Source: Candidatus Thalassarchaeaceae archaeon (lineage in GTDB: Archaea > Thermoplasmatota > Poseidoniia > Poseidoniales > Thalassarchaeaceae). From it: a DNA stretch of 64,000 nt. Where the stretch lies: positions 1 to 64,000 of the forward strand of contig JASLNR010000048.1 in NCBI GenBank assembly GCA_030745885.1, read 5' to 3'. Position 1 is the first letter of the stretch. Each line of letters opens with the position of its first letter. Shown here one piece after another: positions 8,707-16,663 of this stretch. A program made the position numbers and the translations under genes. Below the pieces are notes generated by a model. It was not told the origin of the DNA. It ran no database searches and saw only the letters and a program-made list of their open reading frames with translations.

Positions 8707-9141
8707 ATGAGTCAGGAGGAGGCAGTCTCCCACCTCCGGATTCAAGAGTACCTAGACGACGTTTCTGGACTCGATATTCCCCACTCATACGCACAGTGGT
8801 ACAACGTCGATGTCGCCTCCCTTCTCAATGGCTCTAGAATCCTAGGCCATGAGATCGATTCCGACTCAGGAGCTTCCCTGATTTTCCTTCAGCGAAGCGC
8901 GATGCTTTGCTGTCCGGAATCAGGCAGGATCCACCACTACCCCAAGCACCTCCTCCACTGCTTTGTCGATGACAACCGTGCCAAGTGCCAAGAAGCGGAC
9001 GGGATTCTACTGCGCGCGGAGCTTTTTTCCATCTCACCTACCGAGGAGCAACTCTGCTGGGAGTGCTGCTGCAGATCCGAACTAGAGGTACCCGAGGCCC
9101 AGAGCAGGGTAGCCCGCTGGCTGAGTTGGCTAAACACGTAG
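8707..9141 (+). CDS. Hypothetical cysteine-rich protein
   Basis: 144 residues; family not recognised. It is soluble, with cysteines at CCPESGR in the middle, HCFVDDNRAKC, and a C-terminal CWECCCRSE cluster, so metal or Fe-S binding is conceivable but the spacing matches no zinc finger I know. The N-terminal part has HSYAQWYNVDVASLLNGS. It follows the divergent Lrp promoter and lies about 50 bases before enolase on the same strand. Confidence 0.6.
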   Translation: MSQEEAVSHLRIQEYLDDVSGLDIPHSYAQWYNVDVASLLNGSRILGHEIDSDSGASLIFLQRSAMLCCPESGRIHHYPKHLLHCFVDDNRAKCQEADGILLRAELFSISPTEEQLCWECCCRSELEVPEAQSRVARWLSWLNT

Positions 9142-9188
9142 GGTCGCATTGCGCTACCTTGAGAAGCCCCGTGCAGGTCGCCGCGACA

Positions 9189-10430
9189 ATGAGCGGCACT
9201 ATCAGTGACCTCTCCGCGAGGATGATTCTAGACTCGCGCGGCAACCCAACCATCGAGGTCGATTGCTATGTGGACGAGATATTGCGAGGCCGCGCAGCTG
9301 TTCCCTCCGGCGCCAGTACTGGCACCCATGAGGCAATGGAATTGAGGGATGGGGGCACTGATTGGGCCGGAAAGGGAGTCGAGGAGGCATTATCCCACGC
9401 CAACGGTGAAATTCGTGACGCCTTGATTGGTTTTGATGTGTCCAATCAGAGCGCCATTGATGCCACCCTGATTGAACTGGACGGCACTCCCAACAAAGCA
9501 CGCCTCGGCGCCAACGCAATCCTAGGGGCCTCCATTGCATGTCTTAGGGCAGCAGCCGGGGGACCCTTGTGGCAACACATCGCGAATAGTGGCCCTAGGA
9601 GTCTACCGGTGCCGCAAATGAACATCCTCAACGGCGGTGCCCACGCGGCCTCGAACGTCGATATTCAGGAGTTCATGGTCGTGCCCCATGGATTCGATAA
9701 CTACCCAGAGGCTCTGCGCTCTGGTGTGGAAATATACCACTCGCTGAAATCGATACTCGGAGAGGAGGGGCTGCTCGGCGGTGTAGGCGACGAGGGCGGC
9801 TTCGCACCCAATCTCCCGCGAAATGAGCATGGTCTTCGATACGTTCTCGGTGCCATAGAACTTGCCGGCTACTCCCCTGGAGAACAGATTTCAATCGCTC
9901 TAGACGTTGCGGCACAGGAGTTCTGTAAAGGAGATGGATACCACATCGACGGACAAGTACTCTCCGGCACAGAGCTAGGACGCCTTTACTCGAAGTGGCT
10001 AGACTCATACCCCATTGTGTCAATTGAGGATCCATTCGGTGAGGATGATTGGGACTCTTGGACCGAGTTCACTGAGCGTGAGGGCCGACGCGTGCAGATT
10101 GTGGGGGATGATCTGTATGTTACTAATCGCATACGCCTACAGAAGGGAATTGATTTGGGAGCGACCAATGCTATCCTCGTCAAATTAAATCAGATTGGTA
10201 CTGTGACGGAGACTATCGACGTCATTCGCATAGCTAGAGACGCAGGTTTTGCCACCATCGTCAGCCATCGCTCGGGAGAGACCTCTGACGATGTTATTGC
10301 GGACATTGCTGTGGGAACCAATGCGGGCCAAATCAAGACCGGAGCACCGGCTAGGAGTGATAGGACGGCCAAGTACAACCAATTGCTTAGAATTGCCGAG
10401 CAGATCAATGTATATGCCGACCTATTCTAG
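9189..10430 (+). CDS. eno: Enolase (phosphopyruvate hydratase)
   Basis: 413 residues from ATG 9189 (MSGTISDLSARMILDSRGNPT). Converts 2-phosphoglycerate to phosphoenolpyruvate. The family motifs are all present: SGASTGTHEAMELRD, GDEGGFAP, SIEDPFGEDDW (metal-binding Glu/Asp), IVGDDLYVTN, ILVKLNQIGTVTET (catalytic Lys) and SHRSGET. The reading frame is open upstream to 8985, across the preceding gene, but the family N-terminus fixes the start. The 3' end overlaps the convergent deoxyhypusine synthase gene by nine bases. Confidence 0.96.
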   Translation: MSGTISDLSARMILDSRGNPTIEVDCYVDEILRGRAAVPSGASTGTHEAMELRDGGTDWAGKGVEEALSHANGEIRDALIGFDVSNQSAIDATLIELDGTPNKARLGANAILGASIACLRAAAGGPLWQHIANSGPRSLPVPQMNILNGGAHAASNVDIQEFMVVPHGFDNYPEALRSGVEIYHSLKSILGEEGLLGGVGDEGGFAPNLPRNEHGLRYVLGAIELAGYSPGEQISIALDVAAQEFCKGDGYHIDGQVLSGTELGRLYSKWLDSYPIVSIEDPFGEDDWDSWTEFTEREGRRVQIVGDDLYVTNRIRLQKGIDLGATNAILVKLNQIGTVTETIDVIRIARDAGFATIVSHRSGETSDDVIADIAVGTNAGQIKTGAPARSDRTAKYNQLLRIAEQINVYADLF

Positions 10431-11366
10431 CGCAGAGAGCAGCAGTGGAAGCACGATGGTTGCATCCGACTCGATTACGAAGCGCGGCGTATCGACACCC
10501 AACTTGCCCCAACTAATCTTTTCATTTGGGGGGGCACCCGAGTATCCCCCGTAGGAAGGACGGGACTCGCTGATTTGTGCAAACCACGACCATAACGGCA
10601 CCTCTATTTTCGCGTCTTGTCTAAGCATCGGAACAACCGAGATGGCAAAGTCGCCGGCGATGCCACCGCCGATCTGGAGAATTCCCGTAGGAGAGTCATC
10701 CTCACGATACCAGTCGGCCAATGATTGCATCGCTTGCAGCCCGCTCTTGACAATTTCAGAGCCTTTGAGAGTGCAGTCTAGGACACGGGCGGCCAGAAGG
10801 CTGCCCAATGTGGAATCCTCCCAACCCGGGGTAAAGATGGGAAGGTTGGCGTCCGCGGCCGCCATAAGCCACGAGAATCTTGGATTTGAGCCAAACTCCA
10901 ACTCACCGTGCAGCAGCAAATCATAGAAGTACTCATGTGGGAATCGGCTGTCTCCAACCGCCTCAGCCTCCTCCCAGAGCTCCATCAAAGACTCCTCGAT
11001 AGTACCGATCGCAGTTTCTGGAATGGCCACATCGGTAACTCTATTCATCCCCCGATCCCGAAGCGCGGCGTCGTCATTAGAGCTCATTTCCCTCCACTCA
11101 GTTATGGTTTCGTATTCAGAGCGAGCAACCAAGCTGAACAGATCCTCCTCCAGATTGGCTCCCGTGCAGCAGATTGCGTGAACCCTTTGTTCTCGGATCG
11201 CTGGAGCTAAGCTGCGCCCTATTTCAGCGGTCGACATGGCTCCTGCCAGAGTAATCATCAGGCGACCACCTTGCCCGAGGAACCCTTGCAATGACTCCGT
11301 GCAACGAGCGATCTCACCCGCGTTGAAGTGCTTGTAGTGCTCTTCGATGAACTTCCTAACGTCCAA
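10422..11366 (-). CDS. dys: Deoxyhypusine synthase
   Basis: 314 residues. Transfers the aminobutyl group of spermidine to a lysine of aIF5A, using NAD, giving deoxyhypusine. Visible family features are AGAMSTAEIGRSLAPAI, CCTGANLEEDLFSL (NAD site), NLPIFTPGWEDSTLG, LQIGGGIAGDF and the catalytic loop PPNEKISWGKL, where Lys288 corresponds to the enzyme-intermediate lysine of the human protein. It starts four bases after the SpeD-like stop, so the two belong to one transcription unit and plausibly one pathway: polyamine supply and its use on aIF5A. Confidence 0.92.
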   Translation of the reverse strand: MDVRKFIEEHYKHFNAGEIARCTESLQGFLGQGGRLMITLAGAMSTAEIGRSLAPAIREQRVHAICCTGANLEEDLFSLVARSEYETITEWREMSSNDDAALRDRGMNRVTDVAIPETAIGTIEESLMELWEEAEAVGDSRFPHEYFYDLLLHGELEFGSNPRFSWLMAAADANLPIFTPGWEDSTLGSLLAARVLDCTLKGSEIVKSGLQAMQSLADWYREDDSPTGILQIGGGIAGDFAISVVPMLRQDAKIEVPLWSWFAQISESRPSYGGYSGAPPNEKISWGKLGVDTPRFVIESDATIVLPLLLSALE

Positions 11367-11370
11367 TCTC

Positions 11371-11754
11371 TCACCCCTCTAAGAATCTCTCAACGCGCTT
11401 ACGTTGAATCAGCCTGAGGCTTGGTATTACTGTGCTCAAAGACGCGTGTATTGAATCGGCGATGGGATCCGGATCGTCCCCACCACAGGTGAAGACGTCA
11501 ATTGCTAGTAGCCCCCTTTCCGAGTAACAGTGCGCGCTGACATGACTCTCGTCAACCAGGACGACAGCGGCGAAGCCGGGCGGGCTGACTCCTCCGTCAA
11601 AGTCCTCGACATGAGAGTGGACCTCCCTAACCCCCGCCTCATGCACGCTCTTTCTCAAGACTTGGAGCGTCCAAGCACCGTCATCTTCCACTGGAGGCGA
11701 GTAGTCAACGTAGTCCAAGAGGACATGCGCGCCCGGCGACTCGGTCCCACCCAT
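11371..11754 (-). CDS. speD: S-adenosylmethionine decarboxylase-like proenzyme (SpeD/SpeH class)
   Basis: 127 residues from ATG 11754, close to the usual 120-130 of this class. DESHVSAHCYSERG followed by LLAIDVFTCGG holds the self-cleavage site (Glu69/Ser70, Ser70 becoming the pyruvoyl group), His75 and Cys90 at the spacing seen in Thermotoga AdoMetDC. The usual HTWPE after the site is replaced by HCYSE. The product would be decarboxylated AdoMet for spermidine synthesis; some SpeD homologues have other amino acids as substrates. An in-frame GTG at 11790 would overlap the aminotransferase stop by four bases and is the main alternative start. Confidence 0.85.
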   Translation of the reverse strand: MGGTESPGAHVLLDYVDYSPPVEDDGAWTLQVLRKSVHEAGVREVHSHVEDFDGGVSPPGFAAVVLVDESHVSAHCYSERGLLAIDVFTCGGDDPDPIADSIHASLSTVIPSLRLIQRKRVERFLEG

Positions 11755-11786
11755 ACAGGGACTGTCCCATTGAACTGATTTCAAAG

Positions 11787-12923
11787 TCACTCTTCGATTA
11801 GCCAAGCCCCGAGGCGTCGCAATCCCTCGCGTATCGCTTCCTCGTCGGTGGCGTAGGAGACTCGAATGAAACCCTCTCCCCCAGCGATTAGCGAGGCGGG
11901 GATCAACTGAACCCCGGCCTCTAGGGCCCCATCAGCGAATTCGATATCGCTCATCCCCGTTCCAGTGACCTCTGCGAAGATGTAGAAGGCACCTTCTGGC
12001 TCGGGTACTCTCAATCCGGGGAGCGAAGACAGCCCCTCACGCATCAAGTCACGACGCTTCAGGTATTCTCGATTGAAAGCCTCCACAGACTCATCGCACC
12101 CCATTGCCACTCTAGCGGCCTCCATCAAGAAGGTCGGGACATGCGAGGCAGAGTTAGCCTGGCTCTTGACAGCGGCCTTGACGACCTCGGGCGGGCCAGT
12201 GAGGAAACCAAGCCTCATTCCAGTCATCGCCCATGACTTCGACCACCCATTAACGACAATTGTGCGCTCCTTACCCCCGGGGAGGGTTGCCGGGGAGATA
12301 TGAGGCCAGTCTGCCCAGACCATACGAGCGTAAATCTCGTCTGAGACTATCCACAAGTCATGTTCTATTGCTATGTCGAGTATCGACTGGATTTCCTCTG
12401 GAGTGAAAACGGCCCCGGTGGGGTTGCAGGGCGAATTGATTAGAATCATCCTTGTCTTGTCCGTAACAGCCGCCCTAATGGCTTCGATATCTGGGTGGAA
12501 GTTGTCGGAATTCACGCGCACGTGGACAGGGACGGCTCCGATGAACTCGAGCATGGGTTCGTAAGATGCCCATGATGGGGCAAGGAGGATGGCTTCGTCA
12601 CCCGGCATCGTAGTGATTAGGAATGAGTATAGGACTGCCTGTTTCGCACCCGGCGTAACAACGATATCTTCGGCAGATGCCCCGATGTCGTGGTGCCTTA
12701 GGAGATAGTCGGCAACTGCTTGGCAGAGTTCTATCGTTCCCGCCCCACGCGTATACTTAGTCCGACCTTCCTGAAGACTCTTGATTGCAGCTTCGATGAC
12801 CTCTTCCGGTGTGTCGAAATCGGGTTCACCAACCGTCCATCTTACAACACCAGGACCAGGTGGTTGGAGATAGGGTGCGAACCCCACCCCTAATCCTTCG
12901 TAGCGAGAGGAGAGACGGGGCAT
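11787..12923 (-). CDS. Pyridoxal-phosphate aminotransferase, class I/II (aspartate aminotransferase-like)
   Basis: 378 residues of fold-type I aminotransferase. WTVGEPDFDTPEEVIEA and RTKYTRGAGTIELCQAVADY form the substrate-binding N-terminal part; LINSPCNPTGAVF and IVSDEIYARMVW are the PLP-ring contacts, and VVNGWSKSWAMTGMRLGFL carries the Schiff-base Lys and phosphate-binding Arg. FIRVSYATDEEAIREGLRRL is the usual C-terminal Arg region. The amino donor is most likely aspartate, but tyrosine, alanine or kynurenine types look alike. It heads the group with speD and deoxyhypusine synthase. Confidence 0.9.
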   Translation of the reverse strand: MPRLSSRYEGLGVGFAPYLQPPGPGVVRWTVGEPDFDTPEEVIEAAIKSLQEGRTKYTRGAGTIELCQAVADYLLRHHDIGASAEDIVVTPGAKQAVLYSFLITTMPGDEAILLAPSWASYEPMLEFIGAVPVHVRVNSDNFHPDIEAIRAAVTDKTRMILINSPCNPTGAVFTPEEIQSILDIAIEHDLWIVSDEIYARMVWADWPHISPATLPGGKERTIVVNGWSKSWAMTGMRLGFLTGPPEVVKAAVKSQANSASHVPTFLMEAARVAMGCDESVEAFNREYLKRRDLMREGLSSLPGLRVPEPEGAFYIFAEVTGTGMSDIEFADGALEAGVQLIPASLIAGGEGFIRVSYATDEEAIREGLRRLGAWLIEE

Positions 12924-13008
12924 GAAAAGTACGGGACAGATGTACTCAATGAAGGTATGCAGGGTACTCGGAGAGTTTCAAGAGAGAGAGGAGGGTCGGT
13001 AGGACACA

Positions 13009-13082
13009 GCACGAGTGGCAGAGCAGCTATGCAATGGACTGCAGATCCATGTACCCGGGTGCAAATCCCGGCTCGTGCTCCA
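13009..13082 (+). tRNA. tRNA-Cys (GCA), CCA encoded
   Basis: Cloverleaf: acceptor GCACGAG/CTCGTGC, D arm with GCA/TGC, anticodon stem ATGGA/TCCAT around loop CTGCAGA (anticodon GCA), variable loop GTAC, T stem CCGGG/CCCGG. Discriminator is T, as expected for cysteine tRNA, and CCA is encoded at 13080-13082. The T loop reads TGCAAAT, so position 55, normally T, is G. No intron is seen. Confidence 0.93.
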
Positions 13083-13102
13083 ATCTCCTCCCTCTGCGCG
13101 GG

Positions 13103-14053
13103 CTAGAAGGGAAGAATCTCTGGGTCAACGTTTCCTCCAGAAAGTATGATTCCAACCCTGTCAATTCCTTCGAGCTCCTTGAACTTGGGCTTTAGCACGG
13201 CGGCAAGGCAGGTCGCTCCACTAGGTTCTATCACCATTCCCAAGTAATCATGCAGCAGACTCATGGCTTGCAGAACCTCCTCGTCGCTAACAGTAACGAT
13301 TTCCTCGAGATGATCCCTTAGGATGGGCCAAGTAGATTCACCAAGGCTGGTCAGGAGGCCATCGCAAATAGTGTCAGGGCTGGTCTGTGGAATTAGTTCT
13401 CCTGCTGCCAGCGAGCGCGCGGCATCATCGGCACCGATTGGCTCAGCACCGAAAATCAGTGCATTCGGAGCAAGCCCTCTGGTTGCGATGGAAGTGCCAG
13501 AGAGCAGCCCACCCCCCCCAATTGGTGCCATCACAGCATCCAGTTCCCCAACTTCTTGGATCAACTCAAGGGCCGCTGTCCCCTGACCCGCAATTACGTA
13601 AGGATTTTCAAACGGATGGATAAAGGTCGCGCCAGTCCTTTCCAATATCGACTCGGCCGTCTCGATCCTTGCTTCGAGCGTGGGCTCGCAGAATGTTATC
13701 TCTGCACCGTGGCTGACTACCCCTTGCACCTTAATTCTCGGGGCGTTGTCCGGCATCACGATGTACGCCGAAACACCCAGTCGCTTTGCTGCTAGAGCTA
13801 CTGCTTGAGCGTGATTTCCACTGCTGTGCGTGCAGACGCCCATCTCAGCGGCGTCTCCTAGGAGATCTACTGCATTGCTCGCTCCTCGAAACTTGAATGC
13901 ACCCACGTGCTGCAGATTCTCACATTTCATGAGTACCTCGCGGTCTGCGAGCCTATTGAGATCGGGCGAACTTAGTACTGGAGTCCTAATGACAACGCCC
14001 TCGAGTCTTGCTGCAGCGTCCTCGACATCGCCGAAAGACACCGCGTACTGCAT
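13103..14053 (-). CDS. Threonine/serine dehydratase or serine racemase-like PLP enzyme
   Basis: 316 residues from ATG 14053 (MQYAVSFGDVEDAAARLEGVV). Fold-type II PLP enzyme: ENLQHVGAFKFRGASNAV holds the Schiff-base Lys, SSGNHAQAVALAA is the substrate loop, and GGGGLLSG is the phosphate-binding glycine loop. It lacks the C-terminal ACT domain of biosynthetic IlvA, so it is the short catabolic/racemase type that deaminates L-threonine or L-serine to the 2-oxo acid. Upstream codons to 14476 are open but lie opposite another gene. Convergent with the tRNA-Cys gene just beyond its stop. Confidence 0.88.
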   Translation of the reverse strand: MQYAVSFGDVEDAAARLEGVVIRTPVLSSPDLNRLADREVLMKCENLQHVGAFKFRGASNAVDLLGDAAEMGVCTHSSGNHAQAVALAAKRLGVSAYIVMPDNAPRIKVQGVVSHGAEITFCEPTLEARIETAESILERTGATFIHPFENPYVIAGQGTAALELIQEVGELDAVMAPIGGGGLLSGTSIATRGLAPNALIFGAEPIGADDAARSLAAGELIPQTSPDTICDGLLTSLGESTWPILRDHLEEIVTVSDEEVLQAMSLLHDYLGMVIEPSGATCLAAVLKPKFKELEGIDRVGIILSGGNVDPEILPF

Positions 14054-14132
14054 TGCACTACCAAGCCTCCGAGGAAATGGACCCTCATCATTTCTGCGGC
14101 GTGTTGAAGCACCACCGCCCTCTCGACAATCC

Positions 14133-14543
14133 GTGTCTGAGGGGGTTGAGCCCGAATGGAGAATCCGCGCTGCAATCGCTGCAATACTTATTCTTGACTC
14201 TGTGGCTGGAGTAGCCCCCGGGGGTCCGTGGGACGATTCGGGATTCTCTAGGGGCGTGATTGGACTAGGGGGGCTGTCGCTCGCATACATCGCTTGGTAC
14301 CGAGCGACCTTCAAGCGAAAGGGACTGATCCCATGGCTGGACCAATGGGAGGATCCAGAGAAGACGGCAAAGGTCGAGATGATGGTAGCAGCCCTCGTTC
14401 TGGCCATCGCATGGGCGGCAGGAAACCCGCTGCAGCCCCACCTCCCAGAACCAACTGGCTTGCTACTGACTCTCATCGGGCTTCTGATTGCCCTCCAGTC
14501 GGCCTATGTCTTGCTCAGCATTGGCCCTCTCAGGGAGGAATAA
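14133..14543 (+). CDS. Small membrane protein, function unknown
   Basis: About 136 residues read from GTG 14133. Four hydrophobic segments are visible: AAIAAILILDSVAG, VIGLGGLSLAYIAWY, MMVAALVLAIAWAAG and LLLTLIGLLIALQSAYVLLSI, joined by the charged loop RATFKRKGLIPWLDQWEDPEKT. I do not recognise the family. The start is uncertain because the frame is open far upstream across the divergent dehydratase gene. It is convergent with the RNase H gene, two bases apart. Confidence 0.6.
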   Translation: MSEGVEPEWRIRAAIAAILILDSVAGVAPGGPWDDSGFSRGVIGLGGLSLAYIAWYRATFKRKGLIPWLDQWEDPEKTAKVEMMVAALVLAIAWAAGNPLQPHLPEPTGLLLTLIGLLIALQSAYVLLSIGPLREE

Positions 14544-14545
14544 TA

Positions 14546-15091
14546 CTATCTCAAACCAGGTTTCCAGAATTGTAGTGGCAGAGCCACCTCCCTCTGCATT
14601 GCACGGAAGGCCAAATGATCCGCCCTCTCGTTCCAGCGATGTCCCCTGTGCGCGGCAATGTGCTCTCCGCACAACTCCATGTGCAGCGACACTTCGTGCC
14701 ACAGAATCTGCACCCTCTTGGCGAGCTCGCGGTTAGCCTTCGCCCTCCAGATTCCGGACGAGATGTTGAGAGCGTACTCAGAGTCACCGCGTATCGTCGC
14801 TGCAACCACTCCTTCTTGAGTGAGCAACCACCTAAGTGCATGAGCAATTGCTGAGAGCTCGGCGGTGTTGTTAGAACCAACCTCAGCACCGAGAAAACCA
14901 CCCGCTACAGGATTGGTGACTACCTCTCCATACATTTCATCGAAGAGATTTCCCTTTCCATTGCCAGCGCCGCTGTCTCCTTCTATGACGCAGAAACCCC
15001 ACCCCGCCTCAGTTGCCGCGGTTACATTTCGATTCTCCGAACAGGAGCCATCCACGTAGATGTGAAGCTTTCGTGACTGGTGCATTCTCAT
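14546..15091 (-). CDS. Ribonuclease H (RNase HI fold)
   Basis: 181 residues. The four acidic active-site positions of the RNase HI family are visible: LHIYVDGSCSE (Asp), NNTAELSAIAHAL (Glu), IRGDSEYALN (Asp) and AHRGHRWNERADHLA (His and Asp). It cleaves RNA in RNA-DNA hybrids. An insertion, about residues 35-65 (GDSGAGNGKGNLFDEMYGE), is longer than in the E. coli enzyme. Its ATG overlaps the gcvH stop by four bases, pointing to coupled translation, although no functional link is obvious. Confidence 0.88.
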   Translation of the reverse strand: MRMHQSRKLHIYVDGSCSENRNVTAATEAGWGFCVIEGDSGAGNGKGNLFDEMYGEVVTNPVAGGFLGAEVGSNNTAELSAIAHALRWLLTQEGVVAATIRGDSEYALNISSGIWRAKANRELAKRVQILWHEVSLHMELCGEHIAAHRGHRWNERADHLAFRAMQREVALPLQFWKPGLR

Positions 15092-15471
15092 TCTCCAATC
15101 AATGCAGTATAACCTGCCGCATCGAGGAGTCCGTCTAATTCAGCGCCCTGAGATACAGCTATTCTGCAAATCCAACCCTCTCCATACGGGTCTTCGTTAA
15201 TCTTCTCAGGGCAATCCTCAAGATTCTCATTCACGGCAACCACCTTTCCGGATACCGGGGCATGGATTGAGCTAACTGACTTGACTGACTCCAGGCTAGC
15301 GAAGCCTTCCATGGCCGAGGGCTCGGTACCGACTTCAGGTAATTCCACCCAGACCACTGCAGTTAGCATTTCTTGGGCAAAGTCGGTGATTCCGACTACC
15401 ACTTCATCTCCATCCCTCCGTATCCATTCATGTTCCTCAGTGTAACTGAGATCTTTCGGTATCACTCCCAT
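15088..15471 (-). CDS. gcvH: Glycine cleavage system H protein
   Basis: 127 residues from ATG 15471 (MGVIPKDLSYTEEHEWI). The lipoyl domain shows the H-protein signature: VGITDFAQEML, then GFASLESVKSVSSIHAPVSG, where the Lys of ESVKS carries the lipoyl group, and NENLEDCPEKINEDPYGEGW near the C-terminus. It shuttles the aminomethyl intermediate between P, T and L proteins; none of those are in the window. The frame extends to a TTG at 15513, which is less likely as the start. Confidence 0.94.
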   Translation of the reverse strand: MGVIPKDLSYTEEHEWIRRDGDEVVVGITDFAQEMLTAVVWVELPEVGTEPSAMEGFASLESVKSVSSIHAPVSGKVVAVNENLEDCPEKINEDPYGEGWICRIAVSQGAELDGLLDAAGYTALIGE

Positions 15472-15524
15472 AACCCCCGCTCCGCCTTCCGGCGAAGGCT
15501 GAACGCGGGTCAAGGTTTCGCCCC

Positions 15525-15905
15525 CTACTCCTCTTCACCGTGCTTCGATTCCAGATGTTCCATCTCCATCCTAGCCCAGCCCGAGCCCAGATTAGCGATA
15601 CTCGCCTCCTCCATCTCCTCCTCGAGGCGATGGCGCATGACCCCCTCCTCTTCCCGGCTGAACCACTTGTCAAGCGGTAAAGAGCCGTGTGGCCAGTCCT
15701 TGGCGACACTTAGCAACAGTGCAAATGCAGCAGTGACGATAGCTAGAACAGCCACAATCAATGCTAGTCCTCCTACCATAATCGTATCACCTTCAATTCC
15801 AGAGGCCATTAGCCGACCGTCCAGCATCGCCAGCGAGGTAATTAGGAATAGACCGAGTGAGATGCCAACCAACAACCTCCCGAGCCGTTCGCCTGAGGAT
15901 TCCAC
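15525..15905 (-). CDS. Two-helix membrane protein, unknown
   Basis: 126 residues with a GTG start (ESSGERLGRLL). Two transmembrane segments: LVGISLGLFLITSLAML (about 12-28) and TIMVGGLALIVAVLAIVTAAFALLLSV (about 41-67). The C-terminal half is acidic and helical (REEEGVMRHRLEEEMEEAS), likely cytoplasmic. No family recognised. It lies between gcvH and the THEP1 gene on the same strand with short gaps. Confidence 0.6.
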   Translation of the reverse strand: MESSGERLGRLLVGISLGLFLITSLAMLDGRLMASGIEGDTIMVGGLALIVAVLAIVTAAFALLLSVAKDWPHGSLPLDKWFSREEEGVMRHRLEEEMEEASIANLGSGWARMEMEHLESKHGEEE

Positions 15906-15951
15906 GTTACCCTGTCGGGTATCTCTCGCATCAAGTTGACCGAGTAGGGAG

Positions 15952-16533
15952 TCATCCCAATTCTTGAATCAGTTTGTGGATTTTGTATGGAAGGAGGGAT
16001 CTGTTCACTGGAGTAACTTCGAGGATCCTCGCATCGTCCCTCCTTCTAATGTCCTGCAGAAGGGGGTGGCGACTCTTCTTGTGAAGTGTCAGCAAGGTCG
16101 GAAGGTCGCTTTTCAGTGCCATTCTAACCGCGTTCACGAAGCCCTCACTCTCGACAGTGAATTTTCCGACCTCGTCAATAATCATGATTTCGCAATTTCC
16201 AATACTGTCGAGCAAGGCCGGGACGCCGACTCGATCGATTTCACTAGGGTCGATTCCGAATCCTAGAATTCGGTTTCTGGAGTCAATATTCCTGTGTGCC
16301 ATCACCCCCTTCTCACCTGTTAGGATGTTGACGCAAGCATACCCCACCCTCTCTCCGTCCTCTATGACGGCCTCGCACCTCATTCCTCCGATGACGTGCT
16401 CAGGGGACATCCCACCACGCAATCGGCGGTACTCTCCTCCATCCTCTGAAATCATATCGATGACCTTTTGCAGAACCGCCGACTTGCCAGATCTGGGTAG
16501 GCCCGTGATGCCAATCTTCGGATTTATCCCCAT
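15952..16533 (-). CDS. Nucleoside-triphosphatase, THEP1 family
   Basis: 193 residues. P-loop GITGLPRSGKSAVL (Walker A, residues 8-21), Walker B IMIIDEVGKFTVES, and VGYACVNILTGEKGVMAHRN in the region of the THEP1 family consensus. Members hydrolyse nucleoside triphosphates in vitro; the cell role in archaea is unclear, and kinase activity has been proposed. Full length for the family (170-190 residues). Confidence 0.86.
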   Translation of the reverse strand: MGINPKIGITGLPRSGKSAVLQKVIDMISEDGGEYRRLRGGMSPEHVIGGMRCEAVIEDGERVGYACVNILTGEKGVMAHRNIDSRNRILGFGIDPSEIDRVGVPALLDSIGNCEIMIIDEVGKFTVESEGFVNAVRMALKSDLPTLLTLHKKSRHPLLQDIRRRDDARILEVTPVNRSLLPYKIHKLIQELG

Positions 16534-16663
16534 TATGCTCTCCTCTGAATGCTCTCTCCCGCAACAGGAACGTCAAGCGTATGCGAAGCACCGATATTAA
16601 TTCATTTGGTTTAGAAGGGCAGATATTTCCGGAACGAGGAAACAAAAGTCCGAAGTGGGTAAA

